A model generated the notes under the pieces. That model made no database searches, was not told where the DNA came from, and saw nothing but the letters and a program-made list of their open reading frames with translations. A program made the translations under genes and the position numbers. From a virus: a stretch of DNA of 31,715 nucleotides. This document shows positions 15,989-21,775 of the stretch, one piece after another. The stretch is from positions 1-31,715 of the IMG/VR virus record IMGVR_UViG_3300017951_000065, one strand, 5' to 3'. How positions within the stretch are numbered: the first letter of the stretch is position 1; every line of letters starts with the position of its first letter.

Positions 15989-16208
15989 AAATATCCGTAC
16001 TGGAGAAATCACCGAAAAATTTATGAAAATGTCTGAGAAGGATCAGTATATGAAAGACAATCCTGATCTGGAAAGACATCTATGTGATATACCTAAACCT
16101 ATTGATCCAGTGCGTCTTGGTGTCAAGAAACCTGCTGAGGGTTTTCGTGATCTTCTTAAAACAATTAAAAAGAATACAGGAAGGAGGAGTAAAGTTAATA
16201 CATTCTAA
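15969..16208 (+). CDS. Conserved small phage protein, FmdB-like N-terminus without zinc ribbon
   Basis: With the start at 15969 the product is 79 aa and begins MPTYTFKNIRTGEITEKFMK, a pattern shared with FmdB-type regulators and common in T4-like phages. It also has a conserved tail, KPAEGFRDLLKTIKKNTG. The CxxC pairs of true FmdB zinc ribbons are absent (one cysteine only, in HLCDI). The in-frame ATG at 15957 is not favoured, as MPTYTF is the usual family start. It overlaps the basic 52-aa gene. Function unknown. Confidence 0.78.
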   Translation: MPTYTFKNIRTGEITEKFMKMSEKDQYMKDNPDLERHLCDIPKPIDPVRLGVKKPAEGFRDLLKTIKKNTGRRSKVNTF

Positions 16209-16250
16209 TATATCATGTTTTTTCAATAACAACAAGAGGAAATGAACAGC

Positions 16251-17021
16251 ATGAGTAATCTTTCAGTTCTAGAGAACATAAACTATAATAACTTATCAAA
16301 AAGACAAAAGAGACTATTAAGAAGACTTGAAGGTACAGGTCTAAGTAACGTTATTAATATTAATGAAACGGTTTCTTTGAAAAAGGTTTTTCCAAAAACG
16401 TCAAACCAAAAGATTGCATGGAATTTAATTCAATCAAACTATAATGTCATTTTACATGGCGTAGCGGGCACAGGAAAAACATTCTTGTCTTTTTATCTAG
16501 CGTTAGAAAAAATATTAGCAAGTGAATATCAAAAGATAACGTTAGTACGAAGTGTTGTACCAACAAGAGAAATTGGATTTCTACCAGGATCTGAACAAAA
16601 AAAGACTGAAGTCTTTGAAGCACCGTTTAGATCAATTGCAGCAGAACTTTCAGGTAGAGAAGATTTCTATGATGAAATGAAAGAAAAGGGAATGATTAAT
16701 TTTATAACGACGTCGTTTATTAGAGGAATAACTCTAAATAATTCAATCATTATCGTCGATGAAGCTCAAAATATGAACTTTCATGAGCTTGATAGTATCA
16801 TAACAAGAATCGGAGAAAATTGTCAATTTATTGCTTGTGGTGATTTTAGACAAACAGATCTTATAAAGAAACAATCGGATACAACAGGTATTCTTGACTT
16901 TATAAAGATATGTCAAGAGATTGATAATTTTGATCTTGTTGAATTTGATAAGGATGACATCGTGAGAAGTAAATTTGTAAAGGATTATATATTATCAAAA
17001 TTAAAACATGGATACAACTAA
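16251..17021 (+). CDS. phoH: PhoH-like ATPase
   Basis: This 256-aa protein is a P-loop ATPase: Walker A G70-V-A-G-T-G-K-T77 in LHGVAGTGKTFLSF, Walker B IIIVDEAQN (167-174), and the PhoH hallmark RSVVPTREIGFLPG (100-113) plus ACGDFRQTD. Start 16251 is preferred because AGAGGA ends 10 nt upstream; the in-frame ATG 16242 almost touches that site. PhoH is common in marine phages and has been proposed to act in phosphate stress or RNA/nucleotide metabolism, with no settled function. It overlaps the nuclease gene by 14 nt. Confidence 0.92.
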   Translation: MSNLSVLENINYNNLSKRQKRLLRRLEGTGLSNVININETVSLKKVFPKTSNQKIAWNLIQSNYNVILHGVAGTGKTFLSFYLALEKILASEYQKITLVRSVVPTREIGFLPGSEQKKTEVFEAPFRSIAAELSGREDFYDEMKEKGMINFITTSFIRGITLNNSIIIVDEAQNMNFHELDSIITRIGENCQFIACGDFRQTDLIKKQSDTTGILDFIKICQEIDNFDLVEFDKDDIVRSKFVKDYILSKLKHGYN

Positions 17022-17682
17022 AACATTTAATCATAAATTCGTAAATTTAAAAGAACTACAAACTAAAAACGAAAATGGAATGCGCTACTATATCACACCA
17101 GATGGTAGCGCTTTTCCATCTGTAACAAGCGTTATTGGTAAATACTATGGTGGATGGGTGCATGCCTGGAGAAAAAAAGTTGGTGAAGAAGTAGCAAACA
17201 GAATATCACGTACAGCTTCTAATCGTGGAACTGCAATCCATTCTCTTTGTGAGAAATATCTTCGCAATGAAGAACCTACAACAAAGATGCCAATCAATCT
17301 TGAGATGTTTAGAACAATGATACCGGCAATTAATCGCATTGACAACATCTATTCAATTGAAGAACCATTGTATAGTTATAACATGAAAACTGCAGGAAGA
17401 GTTGATTGTATTGGTCAATTTGATGGTGTCGATTCAATCATAGACTTTAAAACATCTAAGAGGAAAAAAGAACTTGAAGACATTGAATCATATTTTGTAC
17501 AAGCTTCTATGTATTCATTGATGTTTGAAGAGATGACTGGTGTTGCTTGTAAGCAGTTAGTAGTTATTATTGGTGTAGATTTTGAGAGTCCCTGCGTACA
17601 TGTACAAAGCCGTGGGCCATATCTAAATAAAGTTCTAGAAGTATTAAAACACTTTAAAAAGGTTACAAGTCCTTCATTCTAA
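17008..17682 (+). CDS. PD-(D/E)XK nuclease (Cas4/RecB/MGME1-like)
   Basis: This 224-aa protein carries the motifs of the PD-(D/E)XK superfamily: RGTAIHSLCE at 73-82 (H78, E82), GRVDCIGQFDG with D133, DFKTSKR with D146 and K148, and the QASMYS motif near 165-170. Family members of this arrangement are single-strand exonucleases or end-processing nucleases. No iron-sulfur cysteine cluster as in Cas4 is evident. It follows phoH with overlap and is the last gene before a weak terminator and promoter. A role in recombination or host DNA degradation is inferred. Confidence 0.85.
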   Translation: MDTTKTFNHKFVNLKELQTKNENGMRYYITPDGSAFPSVTSVIGKYYGGWVHAWRKKVGEEVANRISRTASNRGTAIHSLCEKYLRNEEPTTKMPINLEMFRTMIPAINRIDNIYSIEEPLYSYNMKTAGRVDCIGQFDGVDSIIDFKTSKRKKELEDIESYFVQASMYSLMFEEMTGVACKQLVVIIGVDFESPCVHVQSRGPYLNKVLEVLKHFKKVTSPSF

Positions 17683-17697
17683 AGGATTATTTTTTCA
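17669..17697 (+). terminator. Weak candidate intrinsic terminator after the nuclease gene
   Basis: A 5-bp stem TCCTT/AAGGA (17670-17674 with 17682-17686), extendable by a G-T pair, has a 7-nt loop and is followed by TTATTTTTTC. The stop codon lies in the loop/stem. The stem is short, so efficiency would be low; the placement just before a promoter supports it. Confidence 0.35.
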
Positions 17698-17700
17698 AAA

Positions 17701-17734
17701 AACAGTGTACATTTCCATAATATTATAGTAGAAT
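17701..17734 (+). promoter_or_regulatory. Early-type promoter before the 125-aa gene
   Basis: AACAGTGTACA occupies 17701-17711 (-35 core TGTACA), with a 17-bp spacer and TAGAAT at 17729-17734. It is the same element as at 3754 with one change in the -35 and one in the -10. ATG 17764 follows after GAAGGAGATATC. Confidence 0.75.
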
Positions 17735-17763
17735 AGTAACTATCTGATAATGAAGGAGATATC

Positions 17764-18141
17764 ATGGGAATGATGCCTGCGTATTTTACAACTACAAGTA
17801 CGAAAAAAAGAAAAAAGCCTCAGTATCGTAATGCTGCAGCTGCAAAACAAGCTAAAAAAAATGAAGAAAGTTGGAAAAAACTTTTAGATAAATACAGTTA
17901 TATCGATGACAAACCAACTCATAAATTAACAATAAATGTACCAAGGACACCCACCCGATATGTAAGATCACATGATGATATCCCTTCATTGAAACCTACA
18001 TGGGCTCCTTGTACTAAAGCAGCACAAAAAAAATCGTACACTGGTAGTAAAATTATTGGAATTGGAACAATGCATAAATCCAATGCAGTTCCTATTTTCG
18101 ATGATGCTGAGGCTAAAGATATATCAAGTATGAGGAGGTAG
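17764..18141 (+). CDS. Conserved small phage protein (125 aa)
   Basis: The protein starts MGMMPAYFTTTSTKKRKKPQ after AAGGAGAT and is basic at its N-terminus. The C-terminal part, SYTGSKIIGIGTMHKSNAVP, then DAEAKDISSMRR, is a pattern I have seen at the end of small proteins in many unrelated tailed phages. Its function is unknown. There is no membrane segment. It is first in a run of tiny early genes. Confidence 0.75.
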   Translation: MGMMPAYFTTTSTKKRKKPQYRNAAAAKQAKKNEESWKKLLDKYSYIDDKPTHKLTINVPRTPTRYVRSHDDIPSLKPTWAPCTKAAQKKSYTGSKIIGIGTMHKSNAVPIFDDAEAKDISSMRR

Positions 18142-18143
18142 TC

Positions 18144-18362
18144 ATGAAAGAAATAATTGTTGAAACGAATATTAGAGGTAACAAATATTCAATAAAATGG
18201 AATTGGGATCACTCGAATTGGGATGTTTATAAAAATGATGATATACTTACTTATTATACTGGTTTTAATCCGGATCCTAATCATCCTCCTAAAGAAGAGC
18301 ATCTTCGAGTTTGGGCAGAAGGTTACATATCAGGGTACACTTCATCAATCTCGAGACAATAG
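18144..18362 (+). CDS. Small hypothetical protein (72 aa)
   Basis: This gene is preceded by GAGGAGG only a few bases before ATG 18144. The product is Trp/Tyr-rich (SIKWNWDHSNWDVYKNDD, HLRVWAEGYISGYTSS) and soluble, and looks like a small beta-sheet protein closed by a helix. No family is recognised; it is probably an early takeover protein, judged only from its setting. Confidence 0.65.
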   Translation: MKEIIVETNIRGNKYSIKWNWDHSNWDVYKNDDILTYYTGFNPDPNHPPKEEHLRVWAEGYISGYTSSISRQ

Positions 18363-18377
18363 GAGGAAAATAAAACT

Positions 18378-18551
18378 ATGAAACCCAAACCGTCCAAGCA
18401 GTACTGCGCAGCGTGCATCTATCTTATCAAAAATGAGTATTGTGAAAGAGTAGCATTAGTACCAATACCAATCAAATCATTAAAACAACATTGTGGACTA
18501 AAAAGGACGGAAAAAGCAACACATTCTCCATCAGAATTTTTAAGTTATTGA
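18378..18551 (+). CDS. 57-aa four-cysteine protein
   Basis: ATG 18378 follows AGGAGGAAAATAAAACT, and the stop is TGA 18549-18551. Cysteines at 10, 13, 22 and 39 (QYCAACIYL, YCERV, HCGLK) could form a zinc site, and the length suits a minimal zinc finger. The first 15 codons (CCC, CCG, TCC, GCG, TGC) are much richer in G+C than neighbouring genes. The last codons overlap the first copy of a repeat family (from 18541). Function unknown. Confidence 0.6.
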   Translation: MKPKPSKQYCAACIYLIKNEYCERVALVPIPIKSLKQHCGLKRTEKATHSPSEFLSY

Positions 18552-18626
18552 TTCTAAAGACTCTTTTTTTACGTTCCTAAGTAGCTGATTTAAATACGTT
18601 TTTTTCTAAGTGGTTGATTCCAAAGG
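18541..18626 (+). repeat. Three direct copies of a 20-nt repeat (consensus TAAGTGGTTGATTCTAAAGG)
   Basis: Copy A is at 18541-18560 (TAAGTTATTGATTCTAAAGA), copy B at 18578-18597 (TAAGTAGCTGATTTAAATAC) and copy C at 18607-18626 (TAAGTGGTTGATTCCAAAGG). A and B are each followed by a T7 run. Copy C lies 41 nt (start to start) before the -35 at 18648. A fourth copy, at 19374-19393, is placed identically before the next promoter, and an inverted copy is at 19343-19360. The function could be an operator, an activator site or RNA structure. Confidence 0.8.
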
Positions 18627-18647
18627 AATATCTTTTGCTCCGGACTA

Positions 18648-18675
18648 TGTACTTTTTCTCAAATCTTGGTATAAT
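18648..18675 (+). promoter_or_regulatory. Promoter of the ArdC-like operon
   Basis: TGTACT at 18648-18653 is the -35, with a 16-bp spacer and an extended -10 TGGTATAAT, TATAAT at 18670-18675. The leader ACTTATAGATTAATTAATTA, then GGGAGACAAT, leads to ATG 18709. The leader is nearly identical to that at 19445-19474. Confidence 0.75.
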
Positions 18676-18708
18676 AATACTTATAGATTAATTAATTAGG
18701 GAGACAAT

Positions 18709-18972
18709 ATGAAAAACTACGTTACTAAAGAATATTACACAGGTAATAATTTTGATACACTTATCTCAAGTGGATATGATAACCCAAACTTTATGACTTG
18801 GCTACAAGCTCAAAAAGTTGGTCGAGTAGTTAAAAAAGGTTCTAAAGGTATTCAACTTGTTAGAGTGATCAAAACTACTAAGAAGAACAAAGAGACTGGT
18901 GAGGTCGAAACAAAAAAGAGACCTAGATATTTCACCGTTTTTAACTTTACTCAAACTGAGGAGATACAATAA
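18709..18972 (+). CDS. Stand-alone ArdC N-terminal-like ssDNA-binding protein
   Basis: The 87-aa product matches the N-terminal domain of ArdC antirestriction proteins: YYTGNN near residue 10, NPNFMTWLQAQKVGRVVKKG (24-43), SKGIQLVRV, and PRYFTVFNFTQTEEIQ at the end. That domain binds single-stranded DNA; in full ArdC it is followed by a metalloprotease domain, which is absent here. A role in protecting phage DNA or in replication is plausible. It has its own promoter with a repeated upstream module, and its stop overlaps the next gene's start region. It uses more C-ending codons than most genes in the window. Confidence 0.75.
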   Translation: MKNYVTKEYYTGNNFDTLISSGYDNPNFMTWLQAQKVGRVVKKGSKGIQLVRVIKTTKKNKETGEVETKKRPRYFTVFNFTQTEEIQ

Positions 18973-19337
18973 TGAGTTTATCAAAAGCACTATACGAGGA
19001 AAGAATGGAAAACCTTCAAGCTCGTTGGGTCAGGCCAGTAATGGTAACACGTGAAGAATTTATCAAAGAATTCTTACTACACTTCGGTAAAGATGCTCAG
19101 TGTTATCCAATCGAACATGTTGATGAGAAGGTTGTTGAAAGAGCTATCAGCGATTACCATGACACATGGAAAGTAAAAGACAAATCAATGTTTGATCTCA
19201 CATCCGATATTAAACACATCAGAGACATAATTGTCGAATCAGGATACATTCATAAAGACCTCCCTGACTATGATGAAAGGTCCTGGGATGAATGTGGAGC
19301 TATCGGATGTGGTGCTAGATTGCCATACCCTAAATAA
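18972..19337 (+). CDS. Hypothetical protein paired with the ArdC-like gene (121 aa)
   Basis: ATG 18972 overlaps the final base of the preceding stop (TAATG) with GAGGAGA upstream, so the two genes are co-translated. The protein is soluble and acidic, with charged helices (REEFIKEFLLHFGKDAQCYP, KVVERAISDYHDTWK) and a C-terminal cysteine pair in WDECGAIGCGARLPYPK. No known domain is recognised. It is followed immediately by a long hairpin. Linkage suggests joint function with the ArdC-like protein (inference). Confidence 0.7.
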   Translation: MSLSKALYEERMENLQARWVRPVMVTREEFIKEFLLHFGKDAQCYPIEHVDEKVVERAISDYHDTWKVKDKSMFDLTSDIKHIRDIIVESGYIHKDLPDYDERSWDECGAIGCGARLPYPK

Positions 19338-19342
19338 AAGTG

Positions 19343-19391
19343 TTTGGAATCAACCACTTAGGTATATTGTCTCTAAGTGGTTGATTTTAAA
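19343..19391 (+). terminator. Long inverted repeat forming a 19-bp stem between two operons
   Basis: AATCAACCACTTAG (19348-19361) pairs perfectly with CTAAGTGGTTGATT (19373-19386) across an 11-nt loop. Adding T43-A91, T44-A90, T45-A89 and two G-T pairs (last two digits of 193xx) extends the stem to 19 bp. It is built from one inverted and one direct copy of the local repeat and starts 6 nt after the stop at 19337. There is no clean T tract directly after it. It may act as a terminator, an RNA processing site or a protein-binding palindrome. Confidence 0.6.
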
Positions 19392-19414
19392 GGAAACTTT
19401 TTGTGAACCAAGTA

Positions 19415-19443
19415 TGTACATTTACTAAAAACTTTGATAGAAT
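19415..19443 (+). promoter_or_regulatory. Promoter of the 73-aa gene cluster
   Basis: TGTACA at 19415-19420 is followed by a 17-bp spacer and an extended -10 TGATAGAAT with TAGAAT at 19438-19443. The following leader (ACTTATAGATTAATTAATTA) and the repeat 22 nt upstream duplicate those at 18607-18708. Confidence 0.75.
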
Positions 19444-19474
19444 ATACTTATAGATTAATTAATTAGGAGACATT

Positions 19475-19696
19475 ATGAATATTTTTAAAAACCACACTTT
19501 TCAAGTAGCAACTCAAGAACAAATTGAGAAAGCTAATCAAAGAATTATCTCACACAGATTATACGAGTGCTGGGAAAAAAGCGAAAATTCATTCGCTTCA
19601 TTCCACATCGAGTGTGTTAAGGTTAAATGTATTCTAGAACGTTACACTACTGACGAACTTAGAAACATTTTCAGAAGATTTCAATTAGTACTATAA
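19475..19696 (+). CDS. Small hypothetical protein (73 aa)
   Basis: This gene is preceded by TAGGAGACATT. The product is a mixed-charge helical protein (EQIEKANQRIISHRLYECWE, CILERYTTDELRNIFRRFQL) with three cysteines. No domain is known. It is first in an operon of very small genes that share the GGAGACA(A/T)T ribosome-site context. Confidence 0.65.
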   Translation: MNIFKNHTFQVATQEQIEKANQRIISHRLYECWEKSENSFASFHIECVKVKCILERYTTDELRNIFRRFQLVL

Positions 19697-19705
19697 GGAG
19701 ACATT

Positions 19706-19930
19706 ATGAGTATACCTAAAATTTTCGAAGACATGGATCGACTTTATGACGACTTCAATGTCTTCACAACTAAGATGTTTGATGCCAAGACTGGTAAAAC
19801 TACTATCAAAAAGCGTGTCAGAAAATGTAAACCAACTACATTTAAGATGAGAGGTCCAGTTTGGAGTAAGACTTACACCAAATCTCAAACTTCTCAGAAA
19901 TCCCCAGTAACTGTTGATAAAATTAAATAG
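19706..19930 (+). CDS. Small basic hypothetical protein (74 aa)
   Basis: It follows AAGGAGACATT. The first half is acidic (IPKIFEDMDRLYDDFNVF) and the second half is basic and Thr/Lys-rich (KTTIKKRVRKCKPTTFKMRG), giving a two-faced small protein that could bind nucleic acid or an acidic partner. No family is recognised. Confidence 0.65.
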   Translation: MSIPKIFEDMDRLYDDFNVFTTKMFDAKTGKTTIKKRVRKCKPTTFKMRGPVWSKTYTKSQTSQKSPVTVDKIK

Positions 19931-19938
19931 GAGACAAT

Positions 19939-20049
19939 ATGAAATTATTTCTAAATTTGTACGATAAGGTTTTATTTGTAGCAGTATTTGCAATCGTTAC
20001 ATTGCACTATCATGTAGAATTTACAGAACTTTTAAAGGAGATTGTATGA
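19939..20049 (+). CDS. 36-aa membrane protein
   Basis: ATG 19939 follows AGGAGACAAT, and TGA 20047-20049 overlaps the next ATG in ATGA. The product (MKLFLNLYDKVLFVAVFAIV, then TLHYHVEFTELLKEIV) has one hydrophobic helix at about 10-23. The ribosome site matches that of its two upstream neighbours, which supports it as a real gene. It may be a small inner-membrane peptide; function unknown. Confidence 0.6.
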   Translation: MKLFLNLYDKVLFVAVFAIVTLHYHVEFTELLKEIV

Positions 20050-20267
20050 CAACATATAATTCAGACGATATAATGCAGTCAATTGAGAATCTTGACAACT
20101 ATATTTCTAATCTTTCAACTAAGATTACTAAGCTCGAAGGTATATTAGAAAATATGAGTAAGAAGATTGATTTGATTGAAAATCGTGAATTTACTCGTGA
20201 TCATTGGCAACGTCCTAATCCTGATCAAACAGAAATGTGGGAAGATAATTGGGAGGAAGTCAAATGA
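20046..20267 (+). CDS. Small coiled-coil protein (73 aa)
   Basis: Residues about 8-45 have clear heptads (IMQSIENLDNYISNLSTKIT, KLEGILENMSKKIDLIE), followed by a Trp/Asp-rich acidic tail (HWQRPNPDQTEMWEDNWEEV). The start overlaps the preceding stop and the stop overlaps the next start (both ATGA), so translation is coupled in series. Likely oligomeric; function unknown. Confidence 0.7.
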   Translation: MTTYNSDDIMQSIENLDNYISNLSTKITKLEGILENMSKKIDLIENREFTRDHWQRPNPDQTEMWEDNWEEVK

Positions 20268-20503
20268 AGAAATTTCTCGTAGCTTTTATGTTTATCTTTT
20301 CTACTTCAGTCTTTGCAAATGAATGTTATTATAAGACTGAAACTATGGTAGAAAATGGTAAGATACTATCGACAAAGGAAACAAAGATCTGTGAAGAAAC
20401 GGTTCCTTTGAAGAAAGAAGGGTTTTGGAATAGTCTTTCAAAAGAAAATAAGCAACTACTATTTCAAGCGATAATTGTTTCAGCTTATGTATTTGGAGGT
20501 TAA
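20264..20503 (+). CDS. Small exported protein with signal peptide and C-terminal hydrophobic helix
   Basis: The start at 20264 is chosen because GGGAGG lies upstream, ATGA overlap joins it to the previous gene, and it gives a clean signal peptide (MKKFLVAFMFIFSTSVFANE, cleavage after VFA). The mature part has two cysteines (ECYYK, KICEE) that could form a periplasmic disulfide. A hydrophobic segment at the end (LLFQAIIVSAYVFGG) may anchor it. Length is 79 aa. No family is recognised; an envelope role is inferred. Confidence 0.7.
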   Translation: MKKFLVAFMFIFSTSVFANECYYKTETMVENGKILSTKETKICEETVPLKKEGFWNSLSKENKQLLFQAIIVSAYVFGG

Positions 20504-20504
20504 T

Positions 20505-20969
20505 ATGAAATCACTTATATTATGTATGGTTAGTTTAGTGGCTGTTGGTTGTGGTACTAAAGCAATAGATCCATTGGCTAAATATGAAAACAAAACTGCC
20601 ATTGTTGGCAATCAAGACTTAATTAAAACTCAACATGAGATATGTAAATCATTTAAGTCAGATGAATTTGAGAAGGTTGTTTATTCATGTGGTTCTGGAT
20701 TCTCTTCAGATTTGAATATTTCGAGAAGTAAGTCTATTCTTGACTCAAAGATCAGGCTTCAAGATAAACTATCTTCTACTATCTCTAAGAGTGAAACAAA
20801 TAATGTAGAAGACACTGATAAAAATGGTGTAAGAAAGAAATACTCATCAGAAGAAGCTTCTCGATTTGATGAAGTAATGCTTGAAAACTATGACATTGTA
20901 TATGAGAAGTCATTTATGCATAAGTCTAGATTCTACACATTTGTTGTCATTAAGTTTAAACATATCTAA
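20505..20969 (+). CDS. Putative lipoprotein (154 aa)
   Basis: The start at 20505 follows GGAGG with 5-nt spacing. The N-terminus MKSLILCMVSLVAVGCGTKA contains a lipobox (VAVGC, lipidated Cys at residue 16). The mature part has a motif VYSCGSGFSSDLNISRSKSI and then KIRLQDKLS. That segment resembles bacterial LPP20-type lipoproteins, but I hold this weakly. It probably resides in the periplasmic face of a membrane. A superinfection-exclusion role would be typical for phage lipoproteins; this is speculation. Confidence 0.72.
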   Translation: MKSLILCMVSLVAVGCGTKAIDPLAKYENKTAIVGNQDLIKTQHEICKSFKSDEFEKVVYSCGSGFSSDLNISRSKSILDSKIRLQDKLSSTISKSETNNVEDTDKNGVRKKYSSEEASRFDEVMLENYDIVYEKSFMHKSRFYTFVVIKFKHI

Positions 20970-20980
20970 TGGAGAAAATT

Positions 20981-21106
20981 ATGAGAGCTATAGCAGCTAT
21001 TCGTGAGTTTAAATTATCCTGTGGTGATGCATTTATACTTGGATTGGTTATAGGTTTATTACCATCATTATTAATTCTATTTCATGTGCTTAAGTATGGA
21101 CTATAA
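20981..21106 (+). CDS. 41-aa membrane protein
   Basis: ATG 20981 follows TGGAGAAAATT; TAA is at 21104-21106. The product has a short cytoplasmic start (MRAIAAIREFKLSCGD) and one strong membrane helix, AFILGLVIGLLPSLLILFHV. The 3' end overlaps the HIT-type gene by 11 nt. Presumably it is an inner-membrane peptide; function unknown. Confidence 0.6.
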   Translation: MRAIAAIREFKLSCGDAFILGLVIGLLPSLLILFHVLKYGL

Positions 21107-21440
21107 AGACATTCCATGGACAGATAAAGTCTATGAAACAGAAGAGTATGCTGTTTTTAAAGATGGATATCCAGTTACTGATGGTCATGTATTATTTGTA
21201 CCTAAGACAAGACTAGAACACCATCTTTTTGCAGCATACAAAGCAGCACTAGGTTATTGGAGAAAATCAGGAATATTATCTTATAATATAGGTCAGAATG
21301 TCGGTAAGAGTGCTGGTCAAACAATAGATTGGCCACATATTCACTTTATACCGAGAAAAAAGGGTGATATGAATGATCCTACTGGAGGAGTAAGACATGT
21401 TATACCACACAAAGGTAATTATAGAAAGGAAAATGTATGA
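21096..21440 (+). CDS. HIT-family protein
   Basis: This 114-aa protein has the HIT fold pattern: EEYAVFKDGYPVTDGHVLFVPK at 17-37 (split as VTDGHVLFVPK for the key part) and the C-terminal signature region AGQTIDWPHIHFIPRKKGD (73-91). In HIT enzymes the triad is H-x-H-x-H; here WPHIHFIP aligns with W79 replacing the first His, while the nucleophile position (H81) and the last His (H83) remain. HIT enzymes hydrolyse or transfer nucleotides. A phage HIT protein may process a nucleotide signal such as a dinucleotide polyphosphate (inference). Start 21096 gives the usual short N-terminus. Confidence 0.8.
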   Translation: MDYKDIPWTDKVYETEEYAVFKDGYPVTDGHVLFVPKTRLEHHLFAAYKAALGYWRKSGILSYNIGQNVGKSAGQTIDWPHIHFIPRKKGDMNDPTGGVRHVIPHKGNYRKENV

Positions 21441-21649
21441 ATCCAGCAGTACCTCTAATTCTTGGAATTATTATTGCATTATTTTCTTTTAGAGTAGATA
21501 AAGTCTTTTCTGAAGAAGAATATACAACAGTACAATTAACATGTAAGAAATATGATTGGGAATATGATACTGATCAAGGTGAAGTAAAACCATGGTGTTA
21601 TTATATTTGTCCAGATGTACCTGATGCAATTATTCCTGAAAAATGTTAA
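21437..21649 (+). CDS. Small exported or membrane-anchored Cys protein (70 aa)
   Basis: The start overlaps the preceding stop (ATGA) with AAAGGAAA upstream. The N-terminus (NPAVPLILGIIIALFSFRVD) is a signal peptide or anchor. The exported part contains four cysteines (LTCKKY, PWCYYICPD, PEKC-end), suggesting two disulfides. It is the last gene before the promoter at 21653. No family is recognised. Confidence 0.68.
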   Translation: MNPAVPLILGIIIALFSFRVDKVFSEEEYTTVQLTCKKYDWEYDTDQGEVKPWCYYICPDVPDAIIPEKC

Positions 21650-21652
21650 AAA

Positions 21653-21686
21653 AACAGTTTACATATACATTTTTTTGTGATATAAT
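21653..21686 (+). promoter_or_regulatory. Early-type promoter of the HTH gene
   Basis: AACAGTTTACA lies at 21653-21663, with a 17-bp spacer and an extended -10 TGATATAAT, TATAAT at 21681-21686. It is a full consensus member of the window's promoter family and is followed by a long structured leader of about 80 nt before ATG 21776. Confidence 0.85.
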
Positions 21687-21705
21687 GTTTTTTATCGGTG
21701 TTAAA

Positions 21706-21758
21706 GCAATTTATGAATTTATGCTCTGGGTTTATAAATTGCATCTTTTGAACAGAGC
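21706..21758 (+). promoter_or_regulatory. Candidate H-type pseudoknot in the 5' leader of the HTH gene
   Basis: Stem 1 is GCAATTTAT (21706-21714) with ATAAATTGC (21734-21742), 9 bp. Its loop contains GCTCTG (21723-21728), which is complementary to CAGAGC (21753-21758) just downstream, 6 bp. The connecting segments are 8, 5 and 10 nt, sterically reasonable for an H-type pseudoknot. GGAG (21765-21768) begins 7 nt after stem 2, so folding could mask or expose the ribosome site. It matches no riboswitch consensus I can recall. Confidence 0.55.
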
Positions 21759-21775
21759 TATAATGGAGAATAGTA

